DNA of 64,000 bases, from contig JACKQL020000072.1 of NCBI GenBank assembly GCA_018296165.2, positions 62,001 to 126,000 on the forward strand. The letters are read 5' to 3'. This document shows positions 11,911 to 23,870 of the stretch, piece after piece. Each line of letters opens with the position of its first letter. The first letter of the stretch is position 1. Source of the stretch: Termitomyces sp. T153 (taxonomy: Eukaryota; Basidiomycota; Agaricomycetes; Agaricales; Lyophyllaceae). The position numbers and the translations under genes were made by a program. Below the pieces are notes generated by a model. That model worked only from the letters and a program-made list of their open reading frames with translations, was not told where the DNA came from and made no database searches.

Positions 11911-13479
11911 ACTCTGAACTATGTACCTGTAGTGATCATAAGTGTAATTCCTTTAGTCAAGTATACATGTCTATGTAAGTGTACTGTACCTATAGTGATT
12001 GTAAGTGTAATTTCTATCAAGTATGGTATTAATAAATAAGTAGAAGCTGATATGGGAGCATTGCTCATCAAGCATGCTAGATAAAAAGTACAGTGTCAGA
12101 CAGTCTCATTGATATGATGAGGAACAATATACACACATGTCATAAGCTGCCTTATAGATGGTGCATACTGTTGCTGAAGAAGAAGTCAAAAGTTGAGGCT
12201 TAGTGAGTGATTTAGGGATTGTAGACATAAGCTTTTGAGATACAAGAAGTGATATATGACAAGAAATAGGTAGACACAGAAAGGAAGTTTTAATATCAAG
12301 GATTTATGGTCAGAGAGCATAGGCACTCATAGATAATAGCACAAAAACCCAATACAAGGACCATAATGAATTCCTTGGCTTAAGAAGAAAAATGAGAAGT
12401 TTTCTAACAAGAGCAACCAATTGAGGAATGTGAAGTCATGGGGTTGAAGGATGTGTGGCAGATCAATGTGAGAAGTGTATGTGAACAGGTTTAAGATGTT
12501 CATGGGTTTTATGGGAATGAAGAGAAACAACCTATTGGGAAAAGGAGGACATAGAGGATGCAATCAGTAGAAGCATGTCAACTAATACCAAAACACCAAG
12601 GCTCAAGGATGGTGCAACAATGGAGGTGAAGGTGTCTTTGAATGACCTCAGTCAGAAAGCACAGGGGAAGACATCAAAATAGGTAAGGCAGGTGACTGAG
12701 AGTTTTTTCAGTTTTGTCCCATTTTGCTTTGAATACCAATCATCCTTTCCATATTTTGAGTCCTGCAGAGACCTCATTGCATGAAATGAATTTACAAACA
12801 CTCATGTCTTTTAGTAATTTAATTGGAGAAATATGCACTTCCTTCCATGTCAATGGCTTGTCACTTAGTTTTAAGGATACTGGATCCAGTGAAGACTTTG
12901 CCAATGCCATAGATGTCTAATTCTATTCAACATTGTGACATCAGCTTGATCTATCAGGTTTGCATCCCTTTTGGTACCTTCAGCTGGTCTTTATTATCTC
13001 ATTGATTTGTTGCATTTACATTGCCTTGGACTCCTACAGCTTGGTGCTTCTCCACTCTTGCTTCATGAATCCTGGTACCTGCTTTACAGGATTCCTGAAT
13101 GGCCTGTTCCAAGCATATGACAGGCAGATTATCTGCATTAGCTTTCAACATCAGAATAAGGATGGGAGTGGATCAGCAAGGTAGATTTTGAAGTGGTCTA
13201 TCAGCAGCTAGCATTATTTGGTCATCAATTACTTTGATTGTGCTTGGGATTGGTGGCAGGATTAGTTTAGTGTCATTATCATTGTCTGCTACAGTTGTTG
13301 GTGTACTTGTTGATTGATCTTCAACTTGAGGAGAGTTGACTTTGAGACTGATCACACAATTTTTGGAAATAAATTTTTGCAAGAAACTGATTATGTATTG
13401 TGGACTGGGAATCTACCATAACACATCCACTCTGGCAATGTGTGCATGCTCCAGCCTTTGTGGTTGAAAAGAAGACTGG
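11911..13479. other. Decayed repeat-like DNA, nothing firmly recognised
   Basis: CpG-poor sequence with short frames. The frame at 12714-12920 (+) reads like protein (FHILSPAETSLHEMNLQTLM) and lies upstream of the helicase trace at 13480. It could be part of the same Helitron, but I do not recognise a domain. No RNA gene or terminal repeat is seen. Confidence 0.3.
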
Positions 13480-13690
13480 ATGAAAACAAGGCCAAGTGTA
13501 ATGGTGAACAATGGTGAACAACTGGGGGCTTTCAACACAGTTATAAACTATGTGGACAATAAATTGGGCAAGATGAAATTCATTCACAGTCCAGGTAGAT
13601 GTGGCAAAACAGTTATCTGCAACACTCTGACCTCTGCTGCTCTGTCTGATGGAGATGTAGTATCATCTGGAAATTATTGCTAGAAGGCTG
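13480..13690 (+). pseudogene. PIF1-like helicase trace, probable Helitron
   Basis: The short plus-strand frame reads NNGEQLGAFNTVINYVDNK, then FIHSPGRCGKTVICNTLTSA. This matches the start of Helitron PIF1-type helicases: an N-x-EQ..AF motif, then a Walker A P-loop of form GPGGTGKT followed by Y/C-NTL. Here the P-loop is SPGRCGKT, retaining the GKT. The frame ends at a stop by 13681 and the rest of the helicase is not readable. Known role: the helicase domain of the Rep/Hel protein in rolling-circle transposition. No Helitron 5'-TC or hairpin-CTRR end was located. Confidence 0.55.
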
Positions 13691-13904
13691 GTAGAACTGC
13701 TCATTCAAGGTTCAAAATCCCCATTCCTGCTCTTGATACATGCATTGAGCTCAACCTTCATGATTGCAGTGTCTTTTGACACTACCCTATTATTCTAGTT
13801 CACTCACTTACATAGGACAGACTTGCCTTACTTTTGCACACATAGCAATCATCTAGTTGACCAGTCTTGACTTACATGTCATGCACTGTAAGCTGTGAGA
13901 ACAT

Positions 13905-14115
13905 AACAGCAATGTTACAGTAGAAGTACTCAAGGTCCTTGTAGTTCATCCAAACTTTGAACTTGTGCTGGACACCCTTAACAAAATGTTTCCATTTATC
14001 AAAGTATTGAATACTGGTGAGCATCTCTGTATCATGGATTTCATTGTTTTTCTTGGCAGCTTTGAAGCTTTTTGACTAGTATGCCACATATCATTCTCCT
14101 TTCACTACTAATGAT
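13905..14115 (-). pseudogene. Ty3/gypsy RNase H fragment E
   Basis: The minus strand reads, with a few stops, pieces equivalent to WHPVAFYSKSLN, NNEIHDTEMLTSIQ, FDKWKHFVKGVQHKFKVWMN and YKDLEYF, collinear with the RNase H of chromovirus A. It is an isolated about 200-bp relic with no flanking pol. The protein is more diverged from A and B than they are from each other, suggesting a separate family or an older insertion. Confidence 0.6.
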
Positions 14116-16700
14116 TGCACTTGTAGGAAAAACTGAATTGTCAGCTTTGATTTAGGAAAAGACAAGCTTAGAGTTAGAAGATTGCTTAATGACATGGAAG
14201 GTAACTTGCTGTGAAGATGTCAGGAGACTTTCTTCTTCTCCCCTTCCTTTTCAATTCTCATCTGCTGACTCTGTGAACATGTCAATGCATGTGAGGAGTC
14301 ATGAATCAGACTGGCTTGCCATATGATTGTTCTTTCAAAAGAAATGAAATGAGAATCAGTAAATTGAAATATATTACAGAAATCAGATCAACCTGGTTTT
14401 GAGTTGCTCACCTATTTGACCTTTGAATCTGGATCAAGGTGCATCAAAGAACTTGAAAAATCAAACTTGAACTGCAAAAAAATTGCAAGATTTGGTTGAA
14501 ATCAGTTGCAATCAGTCCTGCATTACATGATTTGGTCAGGTTACCATGACATTGCATTGCATGGCATTAGAGTCTTTAGTAGTATCAAATAAATGAGCCT
14601 ATTCATTGCCTTTCACTGAATCTCTTGTCCTGTAATATTCATTTTTATACAATTCTCTTTAGCCATGTACAACAGTTGGACAGTTATCCATCCTTCTGAC
14701 CAATAATTTCTTTATGTTCAGCCAAAGCCTGAAACTATTATCCTTTTACTCTACTTCTGTGGACCATATATCAATTGTTTTATCTTCTTCCTACTCCATA
14801 TCAACTTCTCATTACTACTCAGGCTCTTATTGTTTCAGCTGTAGTTAGCTGCATGATAAGGCAAGGTAGTTAAGTGAACATTCTCATGATAAACCCTAAC
14901 AGAGGCTTAAGAAAATACACCTATATAACCAGTCTTTTGTGAGAAATGATGAATCATGCTGCTTTAGCAGTTTGGTTTAACAATTGCAATTGTTCCTCTG
15001 AAAGTGTTCCTCAAGTGCAATGGTTTCTACAATTTGGGTGTGGGCAAACATTCTTTGGATGCTCCTACGAGAGTTGAGCCTGTGTGTATAGGTAATCATT
15101 AAAGGCATTATATGAAAAGACAAAATTGACAAACGTAACCTATAATGAACCATACAAAATTAGTTAATGGCTATATTGCAGCACCACCCCTGCAACACTC
15201 ACCAACATTGAGTTGACATAAACTGAAAGAATGCACAATGAGCAAGAAGAGGAAGGAATTTGTCCACAACATACATTTTCCATTGACCATGACAAAAACT
15301 TATCAATATTCCTGATCAGCTTTGATGTAATTAGTAATAGCAATTCAGGACATACAAACATAGAGGAGGGTTGCAGAAGTACTGTGAGTGAAGTAATACT
15401 GGTAATACTGGAATAGATGAGCACTCAAAAAGCATGCATTCAGTATATTGCTCACAACAAAAAGTGTGCAGGCTGCAATAATGCTTGTCAAGAATCCAAT
15501 GCCCATACTGGTGACTCATCAGTGAGTGTGCTGCAGATGAGTTGAAAGTTCATGCCTGATCATAATGAGATGGTTGATTACATTTTGGGACCTTGTCAAG
15601 ATGTTTGAGTGCTTGTACAATTAGAGCATAATGACAGAGCCTACCTTATGAATCTACTATGCATCCCCTTAAAGAAGTAAACAAGGGATGCACTTATGGA
15701 CAGATCACAGGCAATAGTCATTGCCAGATTAACTGAGTACAAATCCTGCATCCAACATAAGTTGGGATAGAACAAGTAGGGATATCCTTACATGTGCTGT
15801 TCTTGTATTCATAATGTCAAAAGAAGCATTTCCATATCTGTTCAAAGGTCAAGTAACTGGATCCTTTGGAATGAATTGACACAAACAATGAAGCAGTAGC
15901 AGCTAAGGAATGAGCCAAGTGTTGAATCAGAAGGAAAAATATGATGCAATTTTCCCTCACCTAGCCCACTGCCTGAACAAGAATCAGCAAAAGTTTTGCA
16001 AGGAAAAATATACACACACATGATTGTGCAAGAGATGTCACAGTCTAGGACAGGTTGTTTGAGATATCTAACCATATGATAGATTGTGCCATACTATGAA
16101 TGCAACAAGTGGTTTTTGCCATGGATGTTTATTACCAACTAGAAAAGATTGAGTAGATATGAGTAAATATACAATGTTACATGCAGTAGATGACACCCAC
16201 GGCAATGTACTCTCCATGCATAGAAGCTGATTGGAGGCATCAGATTGGAAGATTGATGCTAGAGTATAAATTTACCCTTGAACCAGCATTGCAACAACCA
16301 TCTGTATTACCATCAATCATATGAGGTTGTCACAAAACAAATGGTAACATACTCCAAGTGATGTAGCAATCTGCCAGGGCATCATCTTGAATCCTCAAAT
16401 TAAGTGAAGAAATATGTCACATACTGCACATCCCCTAGAAGAACAAAAGGTCAACACTGCCATGAAATATGAAACTGAATGGAACTCACAAAGGAACAAT
16501 GAGGACTTCAGATACCTCTTTAGACATCTTGGATATGATGTAGATGCTGTGCATTGCATCTGCCAAGAAAGCCATATGTACACCTTCCATGATACTGGTA
16601 TAGTTCAGCAGTCATATCCCAAGTAGAAGATCTCATACTAAGTACTCACAAAAGGATTACAACCTGTTGATATCATATACCTATTCTTGAATAAAGAATA
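14116..16700. other. Unassigned CpG-poor DNA
   Basis: There is no frame longer than about 90 codons. Plus-strand frames at 15231-15416 and 16414-16626 look protein-like (for example DFRYLFRHLGYDVDAVHCIC), but I cannot place them in a family. They are in different frames, so they would have to be spliced or frameshifted. CpG becomes common from about 16.7 kb, marking the edge of the first gene island. Confidence 0.35.
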
Positions 16701-19700
16701 GAACGGAGACTCACCACTCCTTTCAGCAGATTATGATCACCAGGATACATGCGGAAATAATACACCATTTGCGAGCACGTAATTCCAAGAAGCCTGAGTG
16801 AAAGTTCAGTGAGCATAAGAGAAATGTAAGACAATCCGCATACATCAAGTCAATCATCATGGCTAAATGACAGAGAGAAATCAGAAATGCTGGGCCTATG
16901 GTTTTACATGTTACATACCTACAAGGACTGGACTGTAAATGCCTGATAGGGTCAACATTGTTTTGCGAGCGTATTATCTTGTAAAATTGAACATAAGATG
17001 CAATGAGAACTTAAGTGAAAGCATCATACACTTTGTTGGAACTCACTCAGTGCCTGCAGAACTATAGTACTGTAACGGAGAATTGTGAGGGAGATATCTG
17101 GACAACCAGAGAGGCAGGAGGAAGGGATGAGGTTCATCCGATCCTTTATAGAACACTCGATCTGCCAGTATATCATTCTGTTGGTTACCTGGGAATGTTG
17201 GCAAAAGGATCATTGTTCCAGAGGGAATCTTTGTTCTTCCTCAGTGTTTCAAATGTCATATACTTGATTGATATTATGTATGAATAAGTATCCCAAGTGT
17301 TCTCACATGAGTGGTCTGGCAAGTAGTTGCGGGCCAAATTCTGTTCAACCCCCTTGATTCTTCGCATGTCTTCGATAATATTGAACGTGCTAAATTTGAA
17401 GGCACGATAGAATACTGGGAAACCAATGTGGTCAAGTACAAAGATAACGAACCCAAAATAAACCTTTCACCTCCTATTGAGAGCGAAATTTTTCCAGCAA
17501 CAAAGATGGGAATCAAAATCACGTCGGAATATAGATGCGGTGGGAATTCATGATAAGACCGAGGTTGTTCCATGTGAACGGACCTCATTCTTCAGGTTGT
17601 AATTGAAGTCATATGATGCAAGATCAGTCAGTGTAGAGAAAAGTCTGAAAGAGCACATAAAGAACGGACCACATGCAACAAACATGGAATCAACGGAATT
17701 TTATCTAGGTAAAAATATCAACGAACAATTATGTAACGTCCTATGTTCCGCCTCGGTCACACATGCAAGTTGGATTTGTCAAAGTACCGAGTGTACCAGA
17801 GCGCCGTAAGAAGAAAAGAATCAAGGTGCTGATAAAGGGGAGAATGAAAGGGCTGATGGAGCCTGTACCTGCACAGAAGAGGCCAATGATTATCAAGGGG
17901 TACGGCTGCAGCGTTCCTGACACCAAGAGATGCTACGTTAGTTCCGATTGATCTTAGCCACAACAGCCGGCAATATATATGTACTGACAATCAACGCTGG
18001 AAGGCAAGGGCGAAATTGAATTTTCTGCCTCTCTAGTGGTAATCACATGTTGATGTTTATTGATAATCAAGCAGCACCTCTGCGTCGAAGGACGTGACCT
18101 ATGAGAACCACATATACGATAGCCTGTGGCGCTATTTACCTTCAACTGTGCACACAAACAATCAAGTCTTTGAGTCACGTGAAATTGAAATTGTCGGTTC
18201 AGACTGGCTCTTTCACTCGTCATCTCCCTGACCAGTATATATAACTTCATACCACATCCCTGCTCAAAGCAGCTTCGTCTGTCAAGGGCAACGGACAGTA
18301 TGATTATCTCATTCCTTGTTGAATGTGTAAGTCATCACCCGTCTCTCCATTATCCTGATTGACCCCCATGCGTGCCGTATGCATATGTAAGCCCCCTCAT
18401 ACTTCAACATCTCCGCCTTAGACCTCGAAATTTCGATTGTGTACCAAGCCCGACTCCGTCGGAGGCAAGATCCGCGATACGTCACATTTGACTGATGTTA
18501 CATCACAAATGTCGAATAAGATTTACATTTTTCCTGACTCTTCAACCTCACGACAGGCCAATTTGTTGGTGGAATACTATCGCTAAATACACTACCCGAT
18601 TGACCGCAACCGCCTATTGAGTCTGGTCTTCTCCTCATGATGCATTTATGCTATACTCTGGTTTCTCGCGAAGGAATATGTATCAGAGTCGAGTCACTTC
18701 AATTGGGTGCTTCTGGCCGCGTCATGATGAAGTTATTCTATTGTCTGACGCCTAATTACTAGCCCACAATATTAATCTCGAATCAGCCCATAACATTAAT
18801 CTCGAATCCGCCTATGACTTCATACGAGTACCTTAGTATCCCATCCGTCCGCCTCACCCAGCGACGCCAACCTACTCTCTGCCGTCTCCGTATACACCCC
18901 GAGGTTGTTCAAATCTGCTAAGGACGACGCTTCGAAGCCGCGATTCCCGACAAGCTCAATCTAGTTCCCCGTTTGGCATGAGTCCTGGTGATCCTCTGGC
19001 GATGTATCAGCCCAGGAGGCGTTCGACGCATATAATTCGAGGTTTCTATTCCCCCACACAAAGGTAGACATATCGACCAGCGTCCCACCTCTCAAGTCCG
19101 CCCTTGAGATTCCAAACCCTTTACGGGAAACCATCATAACTGCATATGTTGTGTATGTATCACGGCGTGCGGGAGATCCGTCTGGTGAGGATACACGTTG
19201 ATTCCTGCGAAGCTGTATTTTGTAGGTCTTCCTCCTTTCTCTCACCTTGATCTCTAACTTTCCGCTACACAGGTACCATCATCTGTTCCGATTGACCCCT
19301 CTCTCAAATGCACGTTTGAAACTCTTGTCTATCACATCCTGACGTGCGTGTATGCTGCGCCGTACGTGCAATGTTTCATTACACGCATGGTAGCGACGAT
19401 GCGGATGTCTATAGGTCTTGTGGTGTTTTGGCTGCGGTCCCGACCCAGGTGGATACTCAGGTTTTATGTGGAGGGACCCGATGGGATGTGTGCCAAAGAA
19501 GGGTTGGTATGTGTATCAAAGAAGGGCTGGGATGTTTGTGTGCGCTATATTGGCGGTTACAGATGGCTGTCGCTTGACAGTCCCCACTGAGACTGCCAGT
19601 AAACTAATAGACATGGAAGTACGGATTTCCTACGTCGTTAGCTTCAGAATCAGTCATTGGACTAGCTGCAATCAGATTGTTTGATTCCTTCCGGGCTGCT

Positions 19701-19830
19701 GACGGGATGACAATTACATCCTCGGGCCGTCCTGGTCTCTCGCCATTCCAAAATACAAACGTGGGAAGAAAATGAATTCTCTTTTCTATCAGCATATCAC
19801 ACTGCTCAAACTCAAAGACTCTACTATCTG
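16701..19830. other. CpG-normal island upstream of the P450 gene; genes not resolved
   Basis: Base composition changes to that of the host genes. Frames of 60-104 codons occur on both strands (17311-17553 +, 17763-17951 + with a Lys/Arg-rich start, 17274-17588 -, 18961-19245 -). None has a domain I recognise, and I could not join them into a convincing spliced gene. The minus frame at 18961-19245, rich in Arg and Asp and followed after one stop by more readable sequence, is the best candidate for a decayed gene. At 18764-18806 a roughly 22-bp sequence ending TTAATCTCGAATC is directly repeated. Confidence 0.35.
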
Positions 19831-22069
19831 ATGCCTGTTCTCGAGCTCCGTATTACTGATGTTGTCGCCTACTCACTAGGCATCTGGCTTGTGTCAAAGC
19901 TGCTCGGATATTATCTTTCCAAATGGCGTGGGGGCGTTCAAACAACGTCATTAAGAGGGCCTCCCAGCCAAAGTGCCTTGTTTGGCCTCGCTCGTGTCAT
20001 AAGGGAGTCTGAAGATTCTTCTATCTTGACGGAACAATGGGTTCAAGAGTACGGCTTGGCGTTCCGCGTTCCTGGCGTATTGGGATCTACGAGGGTTGTT
20101 CTAGTCGACCCTAAAGCTGTCACCCATTTCTATTCAAGAGAAACTTTTGGCTATGTCAAAACGTCACTATCCAAATCCTTCATTGAACGACTTGTAAGTT
20201 CTTGCATCTTGCCCTTGCAAGTGGTGTTGATTCGAAGCACCCAGTTCGGACGAGGGCTGTTGTGGGCTGAAGGCGAAAGTCACCGCAGGTTTGTATTCGA
20301 TGGTTGTTTCGAGAGTCATCAACAGACTGCGGTCTTTTCAGACAACGTAGAGCACTATCTCCGGCATTTAGTAATGCCGCAATTCGTAAACTTACTTCGG
20401 TCTTTTATGATTCGTCCTATAAGGTTGGTGGCACTTCAACGATTGGCACGTGTGATCTGTCATACCATGTTTTGTTTTAGCTAAAAGACAACTGGGATGC
20501 AATGTTGGACTCTTCTTCTGGTGATGGAGCAATTATCGATATTCAGAAATGGTACGTTCAAACGAGGTCCAGCTGGAATATAAGCTGAAATATGCCAACA
20601 AAGGATGAACCACGTCTCGTAAGCAATGATTCCATTCGCCTTGATTGACTGAATGAACATCTAGTAGCCTTGATTCGATAGGAATTGCCGGCTTCGGCCA
20701 TGATTTTGGGTCTCTGGATGGAAAGGTGCCATCTGTAGTCCGTGTGTTCGAACTGATGAACACTGGGTCCAGCACTTTGTCCCTCTTTGTTTTCCTCCTC
20801 AGCTCTGTTCTACCTTTTATATTTAATTTTCCTACAAACGACAACAGACAATGGTCGGAACTACACATCGCAATGAAGAGCATCGCGGATGATCTATTGG
20901 AGAGGACACGCAGAGAAAGCGAAGGGTTGTTACGTGAGAAGATAGAAGAGAAATCTATTATTGGATTATTAAGTGGGATCTCTCACATTGTTGGCTTGTT
21001 GTTATCTGACCATGTATCAGTCAAGGCCGAAAGCACAGATACAGATACCCAACTACAAATGTCACAAGAAGAGATTCTGGCTCAAGTAAGCAAACTTTTT
21101 TTGACAACGCTTAGATGACTGACACATTTCAAGATGGTTAGTACGTCATTTACATCTAAATCAAGTTCTTGGTATCACCTGCGACCAGAATACTCTGCTA
21201 CTTGCAGGATACGAAACCACGTCAAGTGAGCATTTGAAGCTTGATTACTTACTTTTTTTTTCATAGCTCACCCGGAATATCTAGTTAGTTTGACGGTAAT
21301 GCCAGAGTGTCCAGTCCTCACCCTCCTCAACCTGATATTGTTTCTTCAGTGGGCGCTCATCGAACTCGCGAGGAAGCCTGAGAAGCAGCAGAAACTCCGT
21401 GAAGAGCTGTCTCGGTTCTCTACCGCAGATCCTACTTGGGACCAACTTGTTTCAGAACTTCCATACCTCGATTCTGTTGTTCACGAAGTGCTCCGACTGC
21501 ATCCTCCTGTCACTGATACGAACGCAGTTGTATGTGGTCAATACATTATCTGAGATCTCTACATTTAAAGAGACCAGGCGGCCGAAGACGATATTATCCC
21601 ATTGTCTAATCCGATTGTGACTGCTACTGGGGAATCAGTTTCAAGCATTGTTGTACGAAGGGGTACCACCGTTACTGCTCCAATCCGCACGATCAACCGA
21701 TCCACAGCCTTTTGGGGGCCAAATGCTAAAGAATTCGAACCCGAACGGTGGCTTGAAGAGTCCGGCATTCCAGCGAAACAATTCCAAGGACATCGTCACA
21801 TACTTACCTTCTCCGATGGACCAAGGATATGTTTGGGACGAAGCTTTGCTTTGGCCGAATTCAAGGTACGTCTCCTGGGGATTCTAGAATTACAAGGACT
21901 GATTGCATAACCAAAGGCGGCACTATCTGTCCTAATACGTAATTATATTTTTGAATTGATTGACGGTCCAGAGACGAAGATCGAGAAACATCGTTCTATC
22001 TTACCCCGACCTAAGGTCGCCGGCCAGACTGGAGCCAAGGTCCCTATGAAGGTTAAACGCGTAGCATAA
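19831..22069 (+). CDS. Cytochrome P450 monooxygenase, 13 exons, 539 aa
   Basis: I modelled exons 19831-20193, 20245-20288, 20342-20423, 20481-20551, 20604-20618, 20665-20972, 21021-21085, 21134-21136, 21189-21225, 21285-21295, 21350-21529, 21578-21865 and 21917-22069 (1620 nt). All introns are GT/AG and 46-59 bp. The product has an N-terminal membrane anchor (about residues 10-28), a Pro-rich hinge (RGPPSQS), helix C WAEGESHRRQRRAL, I-helix AGYETT (323-328), K-helix E379-x-x-R382, PERW (448-451) and the haem loop FSDGPRICLG with Cys478. Every hallmark residue is present, so an intact ER-anchored haem monooxygenase using a P450 reductase is expected; the substrate is unknown. The start is the first ATG that gives the anchor. 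I do not assign a CYP family. Odd points are exons of 15, 3 and 11 nt; the 3-nt exon fits the spacing of the family (Q-M-N-T before LLLAG). Confidence 0.92.
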
Positions 22070-22928
22070 TGATCTCGAAATAGTTATTGTATCCGTACAC
22101 GTGCATATGAAGGACGGACGCATGTGAGCGCTTCAGTGTTGATTGACCTATGTCGTGTTTCTATTTTGATAGTGATTGGATAAAAATTCCTCCTATGCAT
22201 GGTCAGTGAATTTTTTCGACGATGGAAGAATGAGAAGAGTCTCCTGCGTTTTATTGAACTATCCGTCAATGCATAGGAAGTCAAAGATTGACATTCATCA
22301 ATAAATGAATAATATCGTACACTATATCAGTTTTGTAATAATTTCGATCATCCATGCCAACTAGAACAGTTCAATTTCTTCCTTTCCTTACAACAGGACG
22401 CTAAACCTTTGTATAAGGCCTCCCTTCTGTCTTGTCAATTTTACTTCGTATCCGTTCAATCAAGGATAAATTTCTCTGAAGCATCATCTGATCCCTCAGG
22501 CGTATCCTTCCACCATGAGGCCTCTTGCAATTTTCAGATTTGTCCAGTTGATACTCACAGGACCTCAGATCGCGCGTAAGTTGTTTGGGGGAAATACACC
22601 AGCCTTCGGCGCATGTCCGAGAACTCATACCAGGATAGGCAAGCTCAAGTTGATGCAATATTTTCCAGATGTGTATGGTAAGATATCCATATGTACGTGT
22701 GTATGATTTCTTGGATTTAGGTTGAGTGATGAAGCGGTGATGGTACTTCGTTGATTAGTCTAGGGTATTTACAGCAAGTAGCTCATACCCAAGGTCCTTG
22801 GTCGGTCCCTGCATCTCGTGATTGCATCGAGGTACCCATGGTAGGCAAGCTTTGAATGTGTGCCAGTGCGTCGAGTATTTGTTAGTCTGGGCCTGGCCCT
22901 ATGCTGATGCTTTAATAAATACACACAT
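22070..22928. other. 3' flank of the P450 gene; small unresolved frame
   Basis: CpG-normal DNA. A 63-codon plus frame at 22515-22706 starts with a hydrophobic stretch (MRPLAIFRFVQLILTG) that could be a signal sequence, and it contains a GTAAGT donor at 22576. A minus frame at 22401-22658 overlaps it. Neither is recognised, and I would not call a gene. The island ends at about 22.9 kb, where the Plavaka copy begins. Confidence 0.3.
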
Positions 22929-23847
22929 CAACAAAAAGTCGCTCAGAAAATATGGCCAAATATGGCCTGGGACCGAATATCTGACCAGGGCATTATGTCA
23001 AAAACTTAGGATAATAATCCAATTCAAGGCTCACATTTAGTGGTGAATATAATATTATTTCATGACGGTACTGCTATTATTATTAACAAACATTCTGTAT
23101 AGGCAAAAAATTAAATTCCATACTGGTATCAAGAATCTCAGGGAAATCCCAGGCTGACTTGACCTTACCATGCCATACCATGTCTTTACCATATTGGTAT
23201 ATAAATTACTATAGAATATAAATTGTTTATCTGGATATGCATAGAACAAAATGTAACATGATACTGCTTACTATATCTTTTATATATTCTTCATACAATG
23301 ATGAGTATCTCTTGAGTCTGTCTCAATAATGTGGAGAACCCAATTTATCAAGCTTTGTATAAATAATTTGAATAGTACAACTACATTGCTCCAAAACCTA
23401 AAGACTCTTCCAGATATTCTTCTTCCTCATTGTCTTCATTTTCACTGTCCTCATCCCTGATTTCCTCCCCTTCATTATCCAAATCATTTTCTTCATATAA
23501 ATCCTCTTTAGTCACTGATTCTGCTCCTTCTTGGGCTTGAAGGTTCACAAGTTCTTCTTCTGATTCCTCAGAGGAAGAGAATGACCCAGATACCTCTGGA
23601 GAGTATGCAATTTCCATACTTTTTGCATCTTGTGAGTTGCCTCTTGTGTAATCTGGTGTCCAATTCCACCACCTGTGAAATGCACAAACATATCTCTGTC
23701 AACAAAACTAGATATTTTTTGATATTAGTGCTTTGATAAAACTTGATATTTGCTTACACATTGAAATAATAATGCTCATAATCCACATTATTTTCTTCTG
23801 GCTTCCTTGCTATAGATTGACCCAATAGTTCATCAGTAGATTTCAAT
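22929..23847 (-). mobile_element. Plavaka-type DNA transposon, 3' end only (copy 1)
   Basis: This sequence is collinear with 44129-45045. It starts at CAACAAAAAGTCGCTCAG and contains the acidic C-terminus of a transposase on the minus strand (23381-23617). Similarity to copy 2 stops at about 23847, 24 bp before the family B repeat starting at 23871, so the rest of the element is missing. The transposase C-terminus is rich in Glu, Asp and Ser (SSSEESEEELVNLQAQEGAE; DSENEDNEEEEYLEESLGF). Confidence 0.6.
23381..23617 (-). pseudogene. Acidic C-terminus of a Plavaka-type transposase (copy 1)
   Basis: The frame is open on the minus strand and 78 codons long. It is about 80 percent identical by eye to the 82-codon tail at 44574-44822. 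Nearly half the residues are Glu, Asp or Ser. It lacks the conserved core seen upstream in copy 2, so no function is possible alone. The family assignment rests on copy 2. Confidence 0.55.
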
Positions 23848-23870
23848 TATTATCTGAGACACTGTCACAA

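Noticed and set aside
17274..17588. Minus-strand hydrophobic frame as a membrane protein gene
   Set aside because: No recognisable family, no consistent splice model, and an overlapping plus frame is equally plausible.
18900..18960. Possible tRNA (TTCGAAGCC stretch)
   Set aside because: No acceptor stem, D-arm or anticodon arm could be folded around it.
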